This document shows positions 12,660 to 26,300 of a stretch of DNA of 64,000 bases, one piece after another. A program made the translations under genes and the position numbers. This DNA is from Clavelina lepadiformis (taxonomy: Eukaryota; Chordata; Ascidiacea; Aplousobranchia; Clavelinidae). The notes beneath the pieces are model-generated. The model was not told where the DNA came from. It saw only the letters and a program-made list of their open reading frames with translations, and did no database searches. Each line of letters begins with the position of its first letter. Position 1 is the first letter of the stretch. The stretch is from assembly GCF_947623445.1 (NCBI RefSeq), contig NC_135248.1, forward strand, positions 1,364,001-1,428,000, written 5' to 3'.

Positions 12660-12905
12660 GCGCATCAGGATGCTGCGCCATTGGCCTGACTGAAGGCAGA
12701 GCGGGTAATTTGCAACATATTCTGGTTGACGAAAGCAATGTACAGTAACTAAAGTTTAACAGCCGTAACAAGTATTGATGTTGGAATAATTTAGGTATTG
12801 CATAATAACAAGATATCGACACCGGTTAATGCTGCTCTGGTTGTAAGTTGCCGAACATCCTCCCAGAGTTCGCAGGTTCAAAACCTTGTCCATCCACTTC
12901 CTGCT
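12660..12905 (+). repeat. Composite SINE-like unit, copy A
   Basis: Starts GCGCATCAGGATGCTGCGCCATT and ends in a plus-strand B-box-like AGGTTCAAAACCTTG followed by TCCATCCACTTCC. It aligns by eye along its whole length with 13503-13743, with many substitutions. A minus-strand tRNA-like module (GGTTTGAACC near 12602) lies just before it. Confidence 0.65.
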
Positions 12906-13025
12906 TTTCTTGCGAGGTTGCAAGTCCGGCTGCGTTAAAGTGCACAATAATATTGCAAAAACGCCCAAAGTCCTAAACCAATAAAGTCAAGATGCAGAGA
13001 AACGTGAGGGTGGGTGGGGGGAACT

Positions 13026-13090
13026 CATGGCGCAATGGGAAAATTGGAGAACCTGCATAGACAAGTCGCAGGTTCAAACCAGTCACCCAG
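13026..13090 (+). repeat. tRNA-like module (plus strand)
   Basis: Plus strand TGGCGCAATGGGAAAA (A-box-like) and GCAGGTTCAAACC (B-box-like) with tRNA spacing. It is followed by GC-rich palindromes rather than an acceptor stem. Confidence 0.45.
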
Positions 13091-13316
13091 CGAGCCGCGG
13101 AGCGGCGAGCCAACAACCGCTAACCCAGCCCAATCCTAGTGTCTAAATGCCGCGAAGCGGCCGGTCGAGGCGCGCAGCGCCGAGTCAATTACCTTTTGTT
13201 CAAAAAAACTAAAACCTCAAATAAAGACTAAATTATTATCTGGTGTTTTTTGCTCAACCTGTTTTTTTTTGTGGCGAACACTGAACTGGTGGAATGGTGG
13301 AACAGCGATTAACATG

Positions 13317-13360
13317 CTGCTGCTACTATACTGCTGCTACTGCTGCTACTACTACTACTG
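13317..13360 (+). repeat. CTG/CTA trinucleotide microsatellite
   Basis: A run of CTGCTGCTACT-type triplets with interruptions inside the SINE patch. Confidence 0.8.
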
Positions 13361-13502
13361 AACTGAACTTTCAGGAAATTGGTGAATGGAAGCAAATTAA
13401 TTTAACCTTATCTGCTATCATCATGTATGGCAAACAACCTTCCACGAAATAAGGCCGAACTTGGTTGGAATCGAACCCAGTACCGCTGCCATTGAGTCAT
13501 CG

Positions 13503-13743
13503 CGCATCAGTGTGCTGCGCCATTAGCTTGACTGTAGGCTCTATGGATAATTTGTAATATATTCTTGCAAGCGAGAACGATGTACAGCAGATAAACGTAA
13601 AATACTTAACAAGACGTAATGTTGGAATAATTTGGCAATTGTGTAAAAACAAGATTTCAACAACGGTTAATGCGGCACTGGCTGTAAGTTTTCTCTGAAC
13701 CTCACAGAGTTCGTAGGTTCTAAACCTTGCCCAGCCATTTTTT
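13503..13743 (+). repeat. Composite SINE-like unit, copy B
   Basis: Diverged second copy of the unit at 12660-12905, again preceded by a minus-strand tRNA-like module (GGGTTCGATTCCAA near 13470) and ending in a plus-strand B-box-like AGGTTCTAAACCTTG. A further fragment with AACCTTCCACGAAA and a minus-strand B box follows at 13840-13980. Confidence 0.65.
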
Positions 13744-14294
13744 TGTGATGAACACTGAAACTGGTTGGTTAATTAGTACTTGGTGCGAATGAAGGCAAAT
13801 TAACCTTGCCTGCTAAGATGGCGTATCTCGGACAACCTTCCACGAAACAAGATCGATTTGGGTTGGAATCGAACCCGGTACCTCTGCCGCTGAACCACGA
13901 TCTTCAGCGTTTTTGCAACCAAGCTAAACTACCCTTTTTATTTTACTACAAATTTTAAATATGTATCATTCGAAATGGCCTGGTAAAAACTAATCAACCA
14001 ATTGTGAATTCTTGAAATCACCCATCTCCTATATTTCCACTACTTAATTTTTGATAATTTAAATATCCAGAAGGCGTCATGCCGTCATCAAAAGAAGCAT
14101 GTCATAGTTGTCATACCTCATTTTTAACAAATTACATCGAGTTTTGTTTTTTATAAGTTCATTGTTCATTTTACAAAACGAAAACAAGATTCTTAAATCG
14201 TCAAACTGTCGAGTTCTCGCTCACGGTGAAAGTTGTGCGCTAAGGTCGCTCGTAGTTGAATAAACTCTTTATGCTAAAACGAAATATAAACTCT

Positions 14295-14300
14295 TTTATT
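14295..14300 (-). promoter_or_regulatory. ADGB polyadenylation signal
   Basis: AATAAA on the minus strand (TTTATT on plus), 77 bases after the ADGB stop codon: a normal distance for a short 3' UTR. Confidence 0.7.
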
Positions 14301-14376
14301 ATAGACCGATTCATATGTATACTGTAGATAGGATAAAATGATGAAACGTCGACGTCATCAAAACACATCGCGCGTT

Positions 14377-17300
14377 CTACTTCTTCCTTTTTCCGGCGCT
14401 CTTCTTCCCTTTTGGATCGGGACTGACGGGCTCCGATGCGCTCAGGGCTGCTGTTGCGGCGGCCGCTTCTTCTTCTCTGAACCTCTTCTGCTCCAGAAGA
14501 GCTTGCCTATACTCCTCTCTTGGTTTTAGGAGCTCTGTGCGCGATTTGTCGAGCGCAAACTGAGAATAGAAAGGTGAAACGAGTTCGATTGTGAATCTTC
14601 AGGTTACGTGAGGTCGAGAGGTTACCATAGGTCACATTTTACGTAATCGTGACGGACGATTTTAATTTTTTAGAAAGTAATTAACTTTTTTGCCTCCTGT
14701 TCTCCAAACCTAACCGGTCACGAAACCCATCGTTAAAGATAGGAAGTTAGGTTCGGAGAACAGGAGGCAAAAAAGTTGATTTAAGCCATTTGCGGTTCAA
14801 TTGACGTCAGATTTAGATTACTATGTTGTAACAATCAAGTTATTCGTTTAACAAAGATCTGCGGTAACTTCACATGAACAAATTTTTCAGGTGAAATATT
14901 AGTGACAGTTATTTAATTTAGAGATTTCGTTGGAACTTGAATATTTCAGTTTTTTTTCCAAGAAGAAAACAATCAATTTCAGTAAACATCTAAGATGACG
15001 TAACAGCTAATTTCAACCTTCCACTAAGTGCTCCCATAGACATCATATACGCCAACCTGCATCTCCAGACAAGTTTCTAGTTGCTGCTCCTTCAAAATCG
15101 TCCTGTCCACCCTATTCTCCTCCCGAAACGCGAGAGATCGCGATCTTTTCTCCATGTGATCTTCGGCGCGCCTCTTCTGTTCTTCTTCCTCCAACTGAGC
15201 CAGTCTCTCAGCGTCGACGTATTCCGGGATGACGTCACTACGTGCTCTCCCGCTGAGATGAGGAGGAACAGGGTGAAGGTCAAAAGTTAACTTACCCACA
15301 AACTAGCTTATTGATGTGTTTCCTGTGTGGGAATCACAGGGAGAAGTTCGGAAACATTTTTACAAAATCTTTAAAATAAGTTTATTCTAAAAGCTTTACG
15401 TTTTCAGTTTCCTTTTCAGTCTGTGGAAATTTCGTTTTTTTTAATTTGTTCCAATTTCACTCATTCTTAAATTTATCAAAACGTTTTACCGTCAACGTGA
15501 AAACCACAACAATTATTATGACGTAATAAATGTATCTATAACGTAACGAAGTCCAAGAGCACCCACCTGAGATAGGGAGTGCTGTCGAATGGAACGAGAA
15601 GCGTTTTAGCGGATGTTGCAGTGGATGGCGGAGTGGAAAAGATCTCTTTGTCGTCCGGCAGCTCCGGACTAGGAGCGGTGACGGACTCTGGAGGAAGGTA
15701 CCAACAACGTCATCCTCAGATTTAATAATGGAGCAATTGGGTATCATTATGACATCATAGTTATTAATGTACAGCTATGATGATGTCATTAATGTTGCAA
15801 AAGTACGACTAAACTACGTAAACTACGACCGGAACAGTTATGAAGTGATGGAGTTGATATTAGAGGCCTGAGAGTGACTCTAAGTCAGGAAAACCGAGTG
15901 CGGTTGTGGAGTAAAAGTCACTTTAAATGGCGATTCAGTTAAAAACATCTTCTAAGAATTAATTAAATAGATGAGAATGAATGAAACTGAAGTAATGAGC
16001 TGTGACGTATACTCACACATTCAAATTTACAATATATACAAATAGAATTCTAATTGTCTTCATCCTGAAATGCACGAATATGTATGAACAAAATTATGAT
16101 CGTGTCGTTTCTCCACGAAAACTAAAAATAAAAAAGTTATCGCCAATTGGCTATGACGTTTGCACAGAACCGACGAGGTCAGTGTTTTGTGGCGTCATAG
16201 TCATCACAATCAATACTAATGACGTCACTTACCGGTAGCTGTCGGGTTTTCATCTTCGTTTTCTTTATCGGAAGAGTCGGCTTTGGCCGTGTTGTTATTG
16301 ATGTAGGAGAGTCGGGATTGCATCGCCTGGAAGAGAGAATATGGAATTAGTCAGGAGGAAAATGAATCCGGAGCGAACCCTGCTCAGTGGATGTTGCAAT
16401 AAGAGTCCGGGAGGTTACAAGTCTTCAACAAGACGTCAGGTGACACCTTACATCAACAAATATTTGGTGGAAGTCGTATAAAGAGTTATTTATCAAAACT
16501 ATATCTTCCACCAATCAAACTCCATTAATGACATAGCCTCCCGCCAATGACGTCACTGTAACTTATTGGTCAGTGAGCGTTATAATCTAAACTTGACCTT
16601 GATGGCTCTTCCGGGTTCCGCCGCCTCCCAGGCTTGCTTCATGGCTCTAATCTCCTCCTGACGCTTCGTGTCCTTCTTTATATCAACATCCTCGCTTCTT
16701 TCCAGGTCGCTCACGAAACGGAGCGTGAAATACGCTCTCGAATCGTCATAGACGTTCTGTGTTACGTCATAAGAAATAGTTTGTGACGTCATACTACACT
16801 ACGAGTTAAAATCAAGACGACTGACCTGGGACGGGGGTCGTGACCCCGCTTCCTTATCGTGTTGTTTCTTCTCTTTTCCGCCTTTTCCCGCGTCTTTCGA
16901 TCCTTTCTTTCCCTTGTCCGTGGCCGGTTTACCTCCGCCTCCTTGCCGGTCCCTGGCCCCGGGGGATCCAGACCTGTCCTTGTGAGCTGAATTAGAATGC
17001 GGGGTAGGTTGGGTGAGCATTGATGACATTTTCTGATTCGAGGTTCGCTTTGAGGAGCCGAAAGCTCTCGACCTACTTCTAACCGCTACACTTGTGCTAT
17101 TCACATAACTCTTTCTACGAGCAGACGGCTCTGTTAGGTGGTTATTGGTTATTAACGCCAGTATAAGTTGATAAAGTTAATATTACGAGTTAAATGGTAA
17201 GTAACGGGCAATTTACATGTTGTCATTCCATTCGTACCAAAGTTAATTGTCAGTTATAACCATGCAATTGTCAACATGCGAGGTCGTGCCAGAATCAATG

Positions 17301-20300
17301 GTTTAGTATAAATTTGAAGCATACCGCGTATATGGAGGGGGTTAAGGAATGAAAAGATTTAAAATGAGAGAATCTTCAAAACCGACCGGATGGTTTTTCT
17401 CCGTCAGTAAAACTAAAACAGCTTCTGAATTGGTGGTGCATGAAAATGATTAAATTTGAAATGATACGAACGAGGGTGGGGTGACGAACCCAACAAAGTC
17501 TACATCGCATACACAGTAGCAACAAGAGACTGTGCAATGTTAAAGTGCGGTGAAAAGCTTGCCGGGTAGCGCAGTTAAGGTTAAGAAAGTTTTATATTCA
17601 CACTTTACCACTTTTTGAAATGTTTAACCTCAAAAGCGTTATCCAGCGATTGCTTTTGTATGAATTGTGAGGCGTTACCACAGAATTGTCATAGTCAGTT
17701 GAGCCATAAAACAAAAAATCACAAAACAAAACCACCACCAAGCCACATCACACTCATAGAGAAGAGTTACTTCGCTGAATTTCCAACCTGAGAACGCTTT
17801 TATTTCTTCTTTCTCTATTTCACGGAGTTTTTGCACGAATGACCACTGCCCTCTAGTGAGCGGCCAACTCTTTCGCTCGACGACGGCTTGAATTGTGTAC
17901 ACGTGACTCTACAGGTCAAGTCAGTCCAAGTGCAAAGTTAATTCAAAACAAACTCAACAACAAACAAAACAAGTCAAAATTGATTTTAAGCAAAATTCCT
18001 TGCAAAAACTGTATTGCAAGACAAACTAGTCAGAAAAGATCGAGTTATTACCAATTTTTTACATTGTAAAGTTATTGCTGTCTTAACCCATATGAAAGTG
18101 TAACACGGTATTCGACGCCACCTACCTGCAGGTCGGTTACCGAGTCTTCGGGGATAGGTGGCACCCTTGATTCGATGGATTCCCTTCTAGATTCCTTCTA
18201 CGAGCAAAATTGCCGGGTTTAAATTTTATCGGACATCTTGCCCGCATTGTGAGGTAATAAAAAGTTTGCATTGTTTAATTTTCGAAACTATCTCAAATAT
18301 TTAAGATTCGGGAAAAGTTTTAAGTGGATTATCATTTTATACCTGGCAGCTAAATAAAAGCTAAATTTTACAACAAATACTAAATAACTGTAAGTTAAAT
18401 TATTGAATAAATTATAAATAAATAAATATATATATAAATAAATACTAAAAATTAAATAACTAAATAAACAAAATTATAACCCAGACGTTATAAAAAAGAT
18501 AAACCCTACTAACCTGAGAAGACTTTTCCTCTGTTGGTTTCGCGGATCCGCCTTGTTTCTTGCCCGCTGTGGCTTGCTTGCTCGTCTGAGTAATCGACTG
18601 TCCACTCTCCTGGTTTGCTGCGAGATTTCAAATCAAAAGTTTTTGTGAGCTTGTTTTTGCCGAGTTAATTTTTACTCAGCTAGGTTGACCTAGATGTGTT
18701 TTGTCTTTGCAGAATATTCTAAGTATTGTGTAAGACTGTAAGTTATTTGATTAAAAATTGTAGACATCTTTATTATGGAGAGATATCGTGAAATAATCTT
18801 CCACAAGACATCACTCGAGGTAGATGAACTGATGAAATGGATTAATTCTCAGAAGATTTCACAAAATAACTCCTTTCACGATTTTTCAGCAACAGTTTAG
18901 AGCGGCGAGTGAGTTACTAAGACATGCTATCGTGATGATCATTTCACGATTAGACTCACATAATCTGCTCTGTGATCGCTTCGGCTCATTCGCTTGGAAG
19001 TAGAAGGCTGGAATGACGCAGTGTCCCTTTCCTCTGGTCGATATGATCTCCTCCTCGTTATTGAGGATCTAAAGATTCACATCACGATCATATCACAAAC
19101 ATTCACACGAAGTCATATCACTCAAAAATTATGGAAATATGCACGACGTCTATTCGCGAATACTCAACTTTTCATACGACATCATATCGCGTTCATATCA
19201 CAATTATTAATAAAATACTGTCACATCACGAATATTCACACGACATCATACCACTTTCATATCATGAACATTCACAGGAAATCATAATGTCATATCACTT
19301 TCATGTCACGAGCATTCCCACAACGTCATCTCATATTAAACTTTTCATACGGCATCGTACCGCATTAATATCGCAACTATTCATATGAAGCGCTTTCATA
19401 TCACGTATGATAACTAATGCATGTGATAGACATTGCAAGCAGATACTTTGACCAATGGCGGATATACCTGAAACTTGATGTGAACGTCAGGCTTGGAAGT
19501 TTCAAGTTGCAAGCTCCCGATGTGATTGGCTGAGCACTTCACGTGATACCTGCGCAGATTGTGAAACATGAATCAGTGTGAGACAGAACTGGGCTTCACT
19601 ACATGAATTTCATGAATAAATGCGTCAGTTTCATTACGTAAAAGGTAATCATCACAAATAATTAAGATTGTATTTTATTTCATATTGCAGCTATAACATT
19701 TTAGAAGCTCAAAAGGAGTTGTTGCCGGTAAAAACCTAACCTAATAATCGTTTTTTGAATTTTACGCGTTAAATCCGGCGCACATTACCTCAGTAATATG
19801 TTGCCCTTGTTAGGAACATAGTAATCCTTGACCTCCTTCACTGAAAACTGAGCTGTCAGCTGATTGTTGATTGGTGCAGGCAAATTGGCGGACGAGCCAA
19901 TCAAACGCATCCGCCATTTATTTGAAATGAGCGCCTGATCAAGGGTCCACGCTTCCGCAACAAACGTGTATCCACGCTGCATTATTACGTAGTAATTATC
20001 ACATTAATGATAACATAAACATCATAATAACAATAAAACGGTTGTCTTCCCATCAGCACTTCCTGAACTCTAACTTCACCGCTGAAGTAGAGGCTCAGAT
20101 ATATGTACAGACAGATTTAAGATTTCTCAGCTAGAGAACACAAACTGAGAAACAATTTCCAAGCGTAACCGAAGATTAAAAATAAGCGAAGAAACAGCAC
20201 TCACTTTATTTTTCTTGTAAACGTGGGGCGCCACCCTCTGGAAGACTCTTTTCACTTCTTCGCCAGAGTCGTTGTCAACAACTCGAAGCAGACAGGTGGG

Positions 20301-23300
20301 AATAGGAACGTAGATCTTGGGAACACAAAGCATGTCCTCTTCAACATGGAATGTCTCTCTGTAAAAGCCATGGTTATTATTGCCGGTATAAGCGTCTCAT
20401 TTGAGTCAGTCGACCTGGCTGATCAATTAAGAATTATCCCAAGCGATGCTGAGATAAAATTATCACCGAACTTATATTAATCTTAATAGAAGTACGTACA
20501 TATATTACGTATATACAGTAATAAACGGTGTTTTTTTAAGTATTTATACCAAATTTCTGTTGCTTTCTTTTAGTTTGCTATCGTTGAAGGTAATATGGTT
20601 CAGAATGTGGGATTAAATCACAGAGGATAAAACTGTGCAGTTCTGTTTTTCACACAAAGCACACTAAAAAACTATAATTAATTTGGAAACGTTGAAATGC
20701 AGACGCTGTTTTTAAGGGATAATTCAACAAATGAACAGTTCACGCAACAGCTCACGAAGCCTAATCCCAATGCAAGAAACTATTGAAAAAATTCGGGGAG
20801 TAAAACCACGCAAATGTAAAAGCGCTCTCTCCACCTGAAGACGACGAACCAAGACCGCGGTGGCTGGTCGGGGAAAGTCCCTTGATAGTCAGTGAAGCTG
20901 ATCTTATTCCATTCGTCGTTGTGGAAGGGAAACTTCTCGACAAGTTCCGGATTTTCTTTTAAAATCGATCTGAAACGAGCAACAATGTTTCAGGACATTC
21001 TTCGCATCGCTTTAAATATTCTGAACAAGCACAAAATGCTTAACAAACTATTTCTGATTCATTCGCGCAAGCCGTCGCATTCCTAGTGGCGTGGTCTCAG
21101 TCAGTCCGTTTAATGTCACAGTGGCGTCACTACAGACGCCTAACAACGTTTACGAGCTCAAGTGACGTAACTCAACTCAACTTATACCGATACTTTGCTT
21201 TCATTTAAGTAAAGTAAGATACCTTAAAAGAGCCAACGAGTGCGCTTGATTATTGGCGTGGAGAGTTGACTTGAGTGTTTTTAGCGCTTCTTGGACCGTG
21301 AGGTGTTCGCGGGATCCCGGCACCTGATGAGCGTCGAGCAGTTTCCGGGTGTATGTGCCTCTCCAGTTCTTCTGGAGGAGTTTGACCGCTGCTTCTTCCT
21401 CTTCGCTCGCAGTCCGCTGCATCCAGTTTTCCGGAGTATCTTTCGATGCTGGGATGTGGGAAAATGTGATTATTTTACCGTTAGTTTACGTTTGCTGAAG
21501 ATACGAAGTCTGGTGACTGAACGCTCTAAATGTTTAAATTGAATTTATTAGAGTTAGGTTAGGATCAGAAGTTGGTTAGCCGACTGATTAAACTTAGAAA
21601 TAGAAACGCCCTTAATTTCTGTGTTACAACGATATTGAAGTTTGTGTTAATACATGATAGGTTAATAGACGTTGATAATAATGACTTTCAAGTTAAGCAA
21701 GCATTTGATAAAAATTCTGAATTTACAAAGTTTGGCAAAATGGAAGTTATCATATAAAAAATAGCAGTGTAACAGAATTACAGAGATGTAAAGTCATAAA
21801 ATACGTTGAAAAAAGCTAAAAAGGGAACCTATAGAAGGCTTGACAGGAGCATGTGGGTTGCAGTCAAGAAAGATCGCTCTCAAAGCAAATTCAAGCGCAG
21901 AAACTTTAGTGTCTCCCATCACAGCGTTCATAGTGGAGTAGAAAGCCCTGTACCAACCCTACACATTCAACATACAACATTTTACAAAGCTATAACGTTT
22001 AAGAGTCTACTTGGTGAATAGTGAAAATAGATCTTATTTTTAATAAAGCACCATTTTTTGCCCCAAATTTAGAGCTTTCAGACCTGATAATGTCTGTTGA
22101 GTTGGTTCTTGTTGTTTGCGTGGTAGGGCATATGGGCTTTGTGGAGTTCGTCGAAGGCTTCCTTCCACCGCTTTCTTTCACCAATAGCGTTTATACATTT
22201 CTCCACTGCAGCCATGATCATGTTGGCTGACTCAACAAATCGACAACTTTCCTAAGTTGAAAATAAGTTTAAGTCATCGAAAACCGAACTCACCTCTATG
22301 CAAGTGATAATCCGTTTTGAATACTTGTAATTTTAAGAGATGGAAAGGTCAGGAGAACTTTGGAGCAAGATTTTAACTAATTACATGAAATTCAAACCAA
22401 ATCTGTTTAAGCATGCAACAGACTAGCAACCAAAATTGTGATATTCTGAAGACTTCCGCTTATAATTTATCATTTCAAAGTCTCCCTCAGAAATCAACAT
22501 CATCCTCACCTCTTGCAAAGGAGCCATCACTGTGTCTTTGTCGCCATAAACAAAACTGATCGTGGAGCAAATATGAAGATGATATCCGAGAGGAGAGTTG
22601 AACAAAAATCGAAGAACGTGTCGACCTGCTGGTAACGTTAGGCACGCCGCCCTGGTTCCTAGTAAACCCTTTCTTTTTACAAGTGGCAACGCTAGGTTAT
22701 ACAGACACAACAAGATCAAAGCTATCCTCAATACACTAAACAAATTCATGAGATTACTCACAGCCAAGTACAAAAGCACCCAAAAAACAAAATCCACAAA
22801 CCACCCAACATAAGTTATAGCGATACAACGAGTAATGTGATGTCACGTTTCTTCACGGTTTTGTTTTGTTCAACTTGATCACTGTTAGTTTTTCTCCATC
22901 TCAACGTCTCATAAAACGCATTGTTAATCATCAAACGTTTTCTTCAACTAACCTGTGGTTCGGATTCGAAGGACGGGTTGCCCGGTCAATAAACTCTTCC
23001 ATGAATACGGTTCAGCAACCAGCAGTCCTGAAGATAGACCCTGGGCTTCCTGTTTAGTGCTGGCAACTGTTTAACAATTTACAAAGATCACAGCGAATGC
23101 AAATAAGCATTATGTCGCATTGGTGTTCTGTGACTTGGCTTTTGACTCTTTTAATGACACTGCGACATTTATCTGTGCATCTTAGAGATATTTCCCATCT
23201 AACTAAAGATTTTAGGACAGAACGTTACCAATTTTTATTCTTACCTTCCGAGGCACCTGCCACACTTTCTTTGTCGGAAATTTTCCGATCATCGATGCCA

Positions 23301-26300
23301 GGCCACCGAGGCAGCACAGAGAAACTCACGATCAACTCGGTAGGTTGTAGATTGTCGACAAAAAGAAAACTCGGTGTTCGTTCCTCGGGGGGAAAGCCCT
23401 GGATGGAGAAAGCGTAAAAATAACTTGAGTTAGATAGAGACAGAAGAGGTTTTAAAGTTGAGTGGTTGTTGGTACTCAAGTTGAGTACGATTTTTTTGAG
23501 CACGCGGATTTACTTGAATGCTTTTTTATTATTATACTTCATCATACTCAAGAGTCATATAAACGTGAAAAAAAGTGTTTGTAAATTGCCCATTCAAAGT
23601 AGCATTTCCAAATATTTTAAAGTACTCATAATGAAGATTGGCGCTGATGAAGTACGACATACGCCAGTTACATGTAAAGTTTCTCTGGTGCAATGAAATT
23701 ATAGTTAAAAGCATTTTAAATTTAAGACAAAGGCAAATTAAAGGCGATCTTACCTCATAAGATTTTGGAGTGATGAGACCTGTTTTGCCGATATTCGTGT
23801 TCGACGGGGTTTGGTTTACTTGGGCCGACCTGATACGTGAAATAAACATAAATTTACACAGAATAAAACAACACACCAGCCAACTTGAAGCAACAAGCAT
23901 AAACAACAATCCTATTTGATTGCTTACCCTTTCTTGCTTCCGCTGGGTGCAACGTTTAGTCCGGCGTTAAGAGCAACTTGTTTCAGTTCTGTGTCTGTTC
24001 CATTGTGGGCGTATGTTGAGGGCTTGTGAAAGATGGTCACGTTTCTGCAAAGTTGAGATTTTGCCTAATTGTCTTATTTTGTTTTCAATTGTCGTCGTAG
24101 TAAACGCGTGTTGTAATTAACTGTGTAATCATATGAGTTATGTCATATAGATCATACTTGCTGGGTTATTTGCATTAAATTTCATTTGTGCCTTTAAATT
24201 ACATGATAAACTGCTCACGTAAAACTCTTGCAAAATTCATCGAAATCAATCCATGTCGCTTTGTTGATTTCCGCATTTTCAAGCATCCCGTCTTGCTGTG
24301 CGTCTTCCTGTAAAGATAAAAATCACTGATTGTACCAGAGGGAAAATTTTACGTTGACAAAACTTGACCAAAGTTTTAAGTTAACAGACTAACTGGTAAT
24401 AACAAATCTCATAAAAATCATACACAACATCTTTTAGTAATTAAAAAAAAGACGGAGGAAACGGGAATTTTTCAAAAAATATCCATTTAAGATTTCTATG
24501 GATTGCAAGTTACCTCCTTCTGCTCATTTTCTTCTTCTTCTCCTTCCTCCTCTTGTCCTCCTGCAACATCACTCCCTTCCAAGCTCCTGTCTCCATCTAG
24601 GAAAACGATGAGGATTAATTAATAAGTGGCATCAATGCATCACACATCAAGAAGACAGATTCGTCTTTGTACAGCAGCTATCGATGTTTTTATTAATAAG
24701 TTGATGATTTTAGTGAATTCTTGTCAAAATCCGAATCAGTTGAAACTCTCGAATAGGATTGATAAACATTTTACGACTAGTTTTAGTGCAACGAAGAGGC
24801 AAATCACACATAAAATCAATATCATTAAAACATGCGAAAAAATAAAAAAACCTTTCGTTTTGGGAGTTTGAGGCACGGAAGTATCGTTCTCGGTCAATAG
24901 TCTCTCTCTCGAGATCGGTGGAAGATTCACTTGTTTTGTCGGAGACTTAATCTTTGGAGTATCACTACAAACATTTATAATATTGAAGTAAATACGCCAA
25001 AGCAGCATAAATAAGCAAGTAAAGTTTCGGATTGGTTCCCATTCCTGTTCAGCAACCAATTAAAACATTACATTCTCTTTGTTATCAATTTCAGTCAGCC
25101 GGAGAAATATTTTTAGAATTTCAAGCAAATTGTGACCAAAATTTTATCAACGGAGTAAAAAAACATATTTATCTATAAAACAAATATCTGACAAGTTTGG
25201 GACGAGACAGTTCGTTTTGCAAAAAAAAACATGATTATTTCTGCACTAGTAGTGCTGATTGCAACGTTTTGGCTGAACAATTTCAACCCTCTCTAAAATT
25301 ATATACTCACCTGTATTCCTCATGTTCTTCTATCTCGTTAAGGTCGTGAACTCCGGAAATATGAGAACGAGGTCGGGAAGAGCGTTCTATGTTAAGTGGG
25401 ACCACTCGATGTCCTAAGTAAGGCGACACAATCTCCAACCACTGGTCAGGCTTCGGTGGTTCTGGCTCAGCTGGGTTAAAAACATTCTTGAAATTCTACT
25501 GACTGCGTTAGCGGTTGCTAATTGATGAGTAACTTCTAACCAGTTTATCACTGGAAAATGACAATTAATCAATAAATAAACAAATAACATTATAAAACAT
25601 ATTAGTTATATAAAATTTTTTGAAGCATTTGGAGTTTGCAAAACGCTGCATGTCCAACATATAATGTAGACGCCACAAAAGGAGTTGGTGCATTGAAATG
25701 AAATAAACAGATATAAACAGAATAATAAATAATAAACTAGAAGTAATAGTAACTATGAATAATAATAAAAAAGTGAATTACTGTTTAAAGTATGTTATTT
25801 CAATGATATTAATGTTAACGACAAAAAAATGCAACAGTTTGTCGAATTGGAATCACCAAAAGTTAATTACAGCCACAATCAGTCGATCAATAGTGAGTGA
25901 TCAATGCGCCCATAAACAACAAAAAGTTTGGCAACTGGAAGCTAAACCGAAATCAAGCACCTTGAGGTTCGTCAAAGGGAGTTGATTTCTTTTTCCTGGG
26001 CCGGATCAGTTTCCATCGAGGGATTTCAGGCACGGGAGTCGGTGGAACGAGGGAGCAGGATCTTGTTTTGGCGATGAGGACTGGGTGGGGATGGAGATTT
26101 GACAACCCCACTTTCCTCAACTTCTCACTCGCATTTGCCTGGAAAAAATGAAATCGATTGAAACTTAAAAAATTTTAAATTTTAATTTAAAAGTTTTTAA
26201 GTATTTTTCACTAAAATTTTTATGTGATTTTTAAAGTATTTAGTTATTTATGTTGTGGTGAGTATTCTACTTTCTATAAAGCTGCTATAAACATCCAATA

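Larger units (their letters stand above)
11262..14376. other. Intergenic repeat patch between the convergent SLC18-like and ADGB genes
   Basis: Between two convergent genes. From about 11.65 to 13.99 kb it is packed with tRNA-like modules, a 28-29 bp minisatellite (12121-12285), a duplicated unit of about 250 bp, a trinucleotide run and GC-rich palindromes (13083-13190). No protein-coding gene is visible. The last part (14.0-14.3 kb) is ordinary AT-rich DNA ending at the ADGB polyadenylation signal. Confidence 0.7.
14377..20358 (-). other. ADGB: ADGB exons 27-39: C-terminal domains and coiled coil
   Basis: Exons: 20205-20358, 19789-19976, 19468-19549, 18960-19068, 18514-18617, 18126-18197, 17788-17908, 16826-16986, 16598-16756, 16233-16326, 15567-15687, 15057-15252, 14377-14559 (residues about 1034-1614). 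Family blocks: [72 protein letters not shown] and [18 protein letters not shown]. Exon 34 is a Gly/Lys-rich linker. Exons 38-39 encode a charged coiled coil ([20 protein letters not shown]) and a basic tail. A 32-base inverted repeat sits in intron 38. Confidence 0.9.

Noticed and set aside
11836-13480. Functional tRNA genes
   Set aside because: B boxes are good, but acceptor stems do not pair and anticodon arms are broken; tRNA-derived SINE heads explain them better.
16799-17104. Longer version of ADGB exon 34 reaching an upstream Met
   Set aside because: The TTCAG acceptor at 16986 joins exon 33 in phase; the upstream extension is not needed and has no family match.
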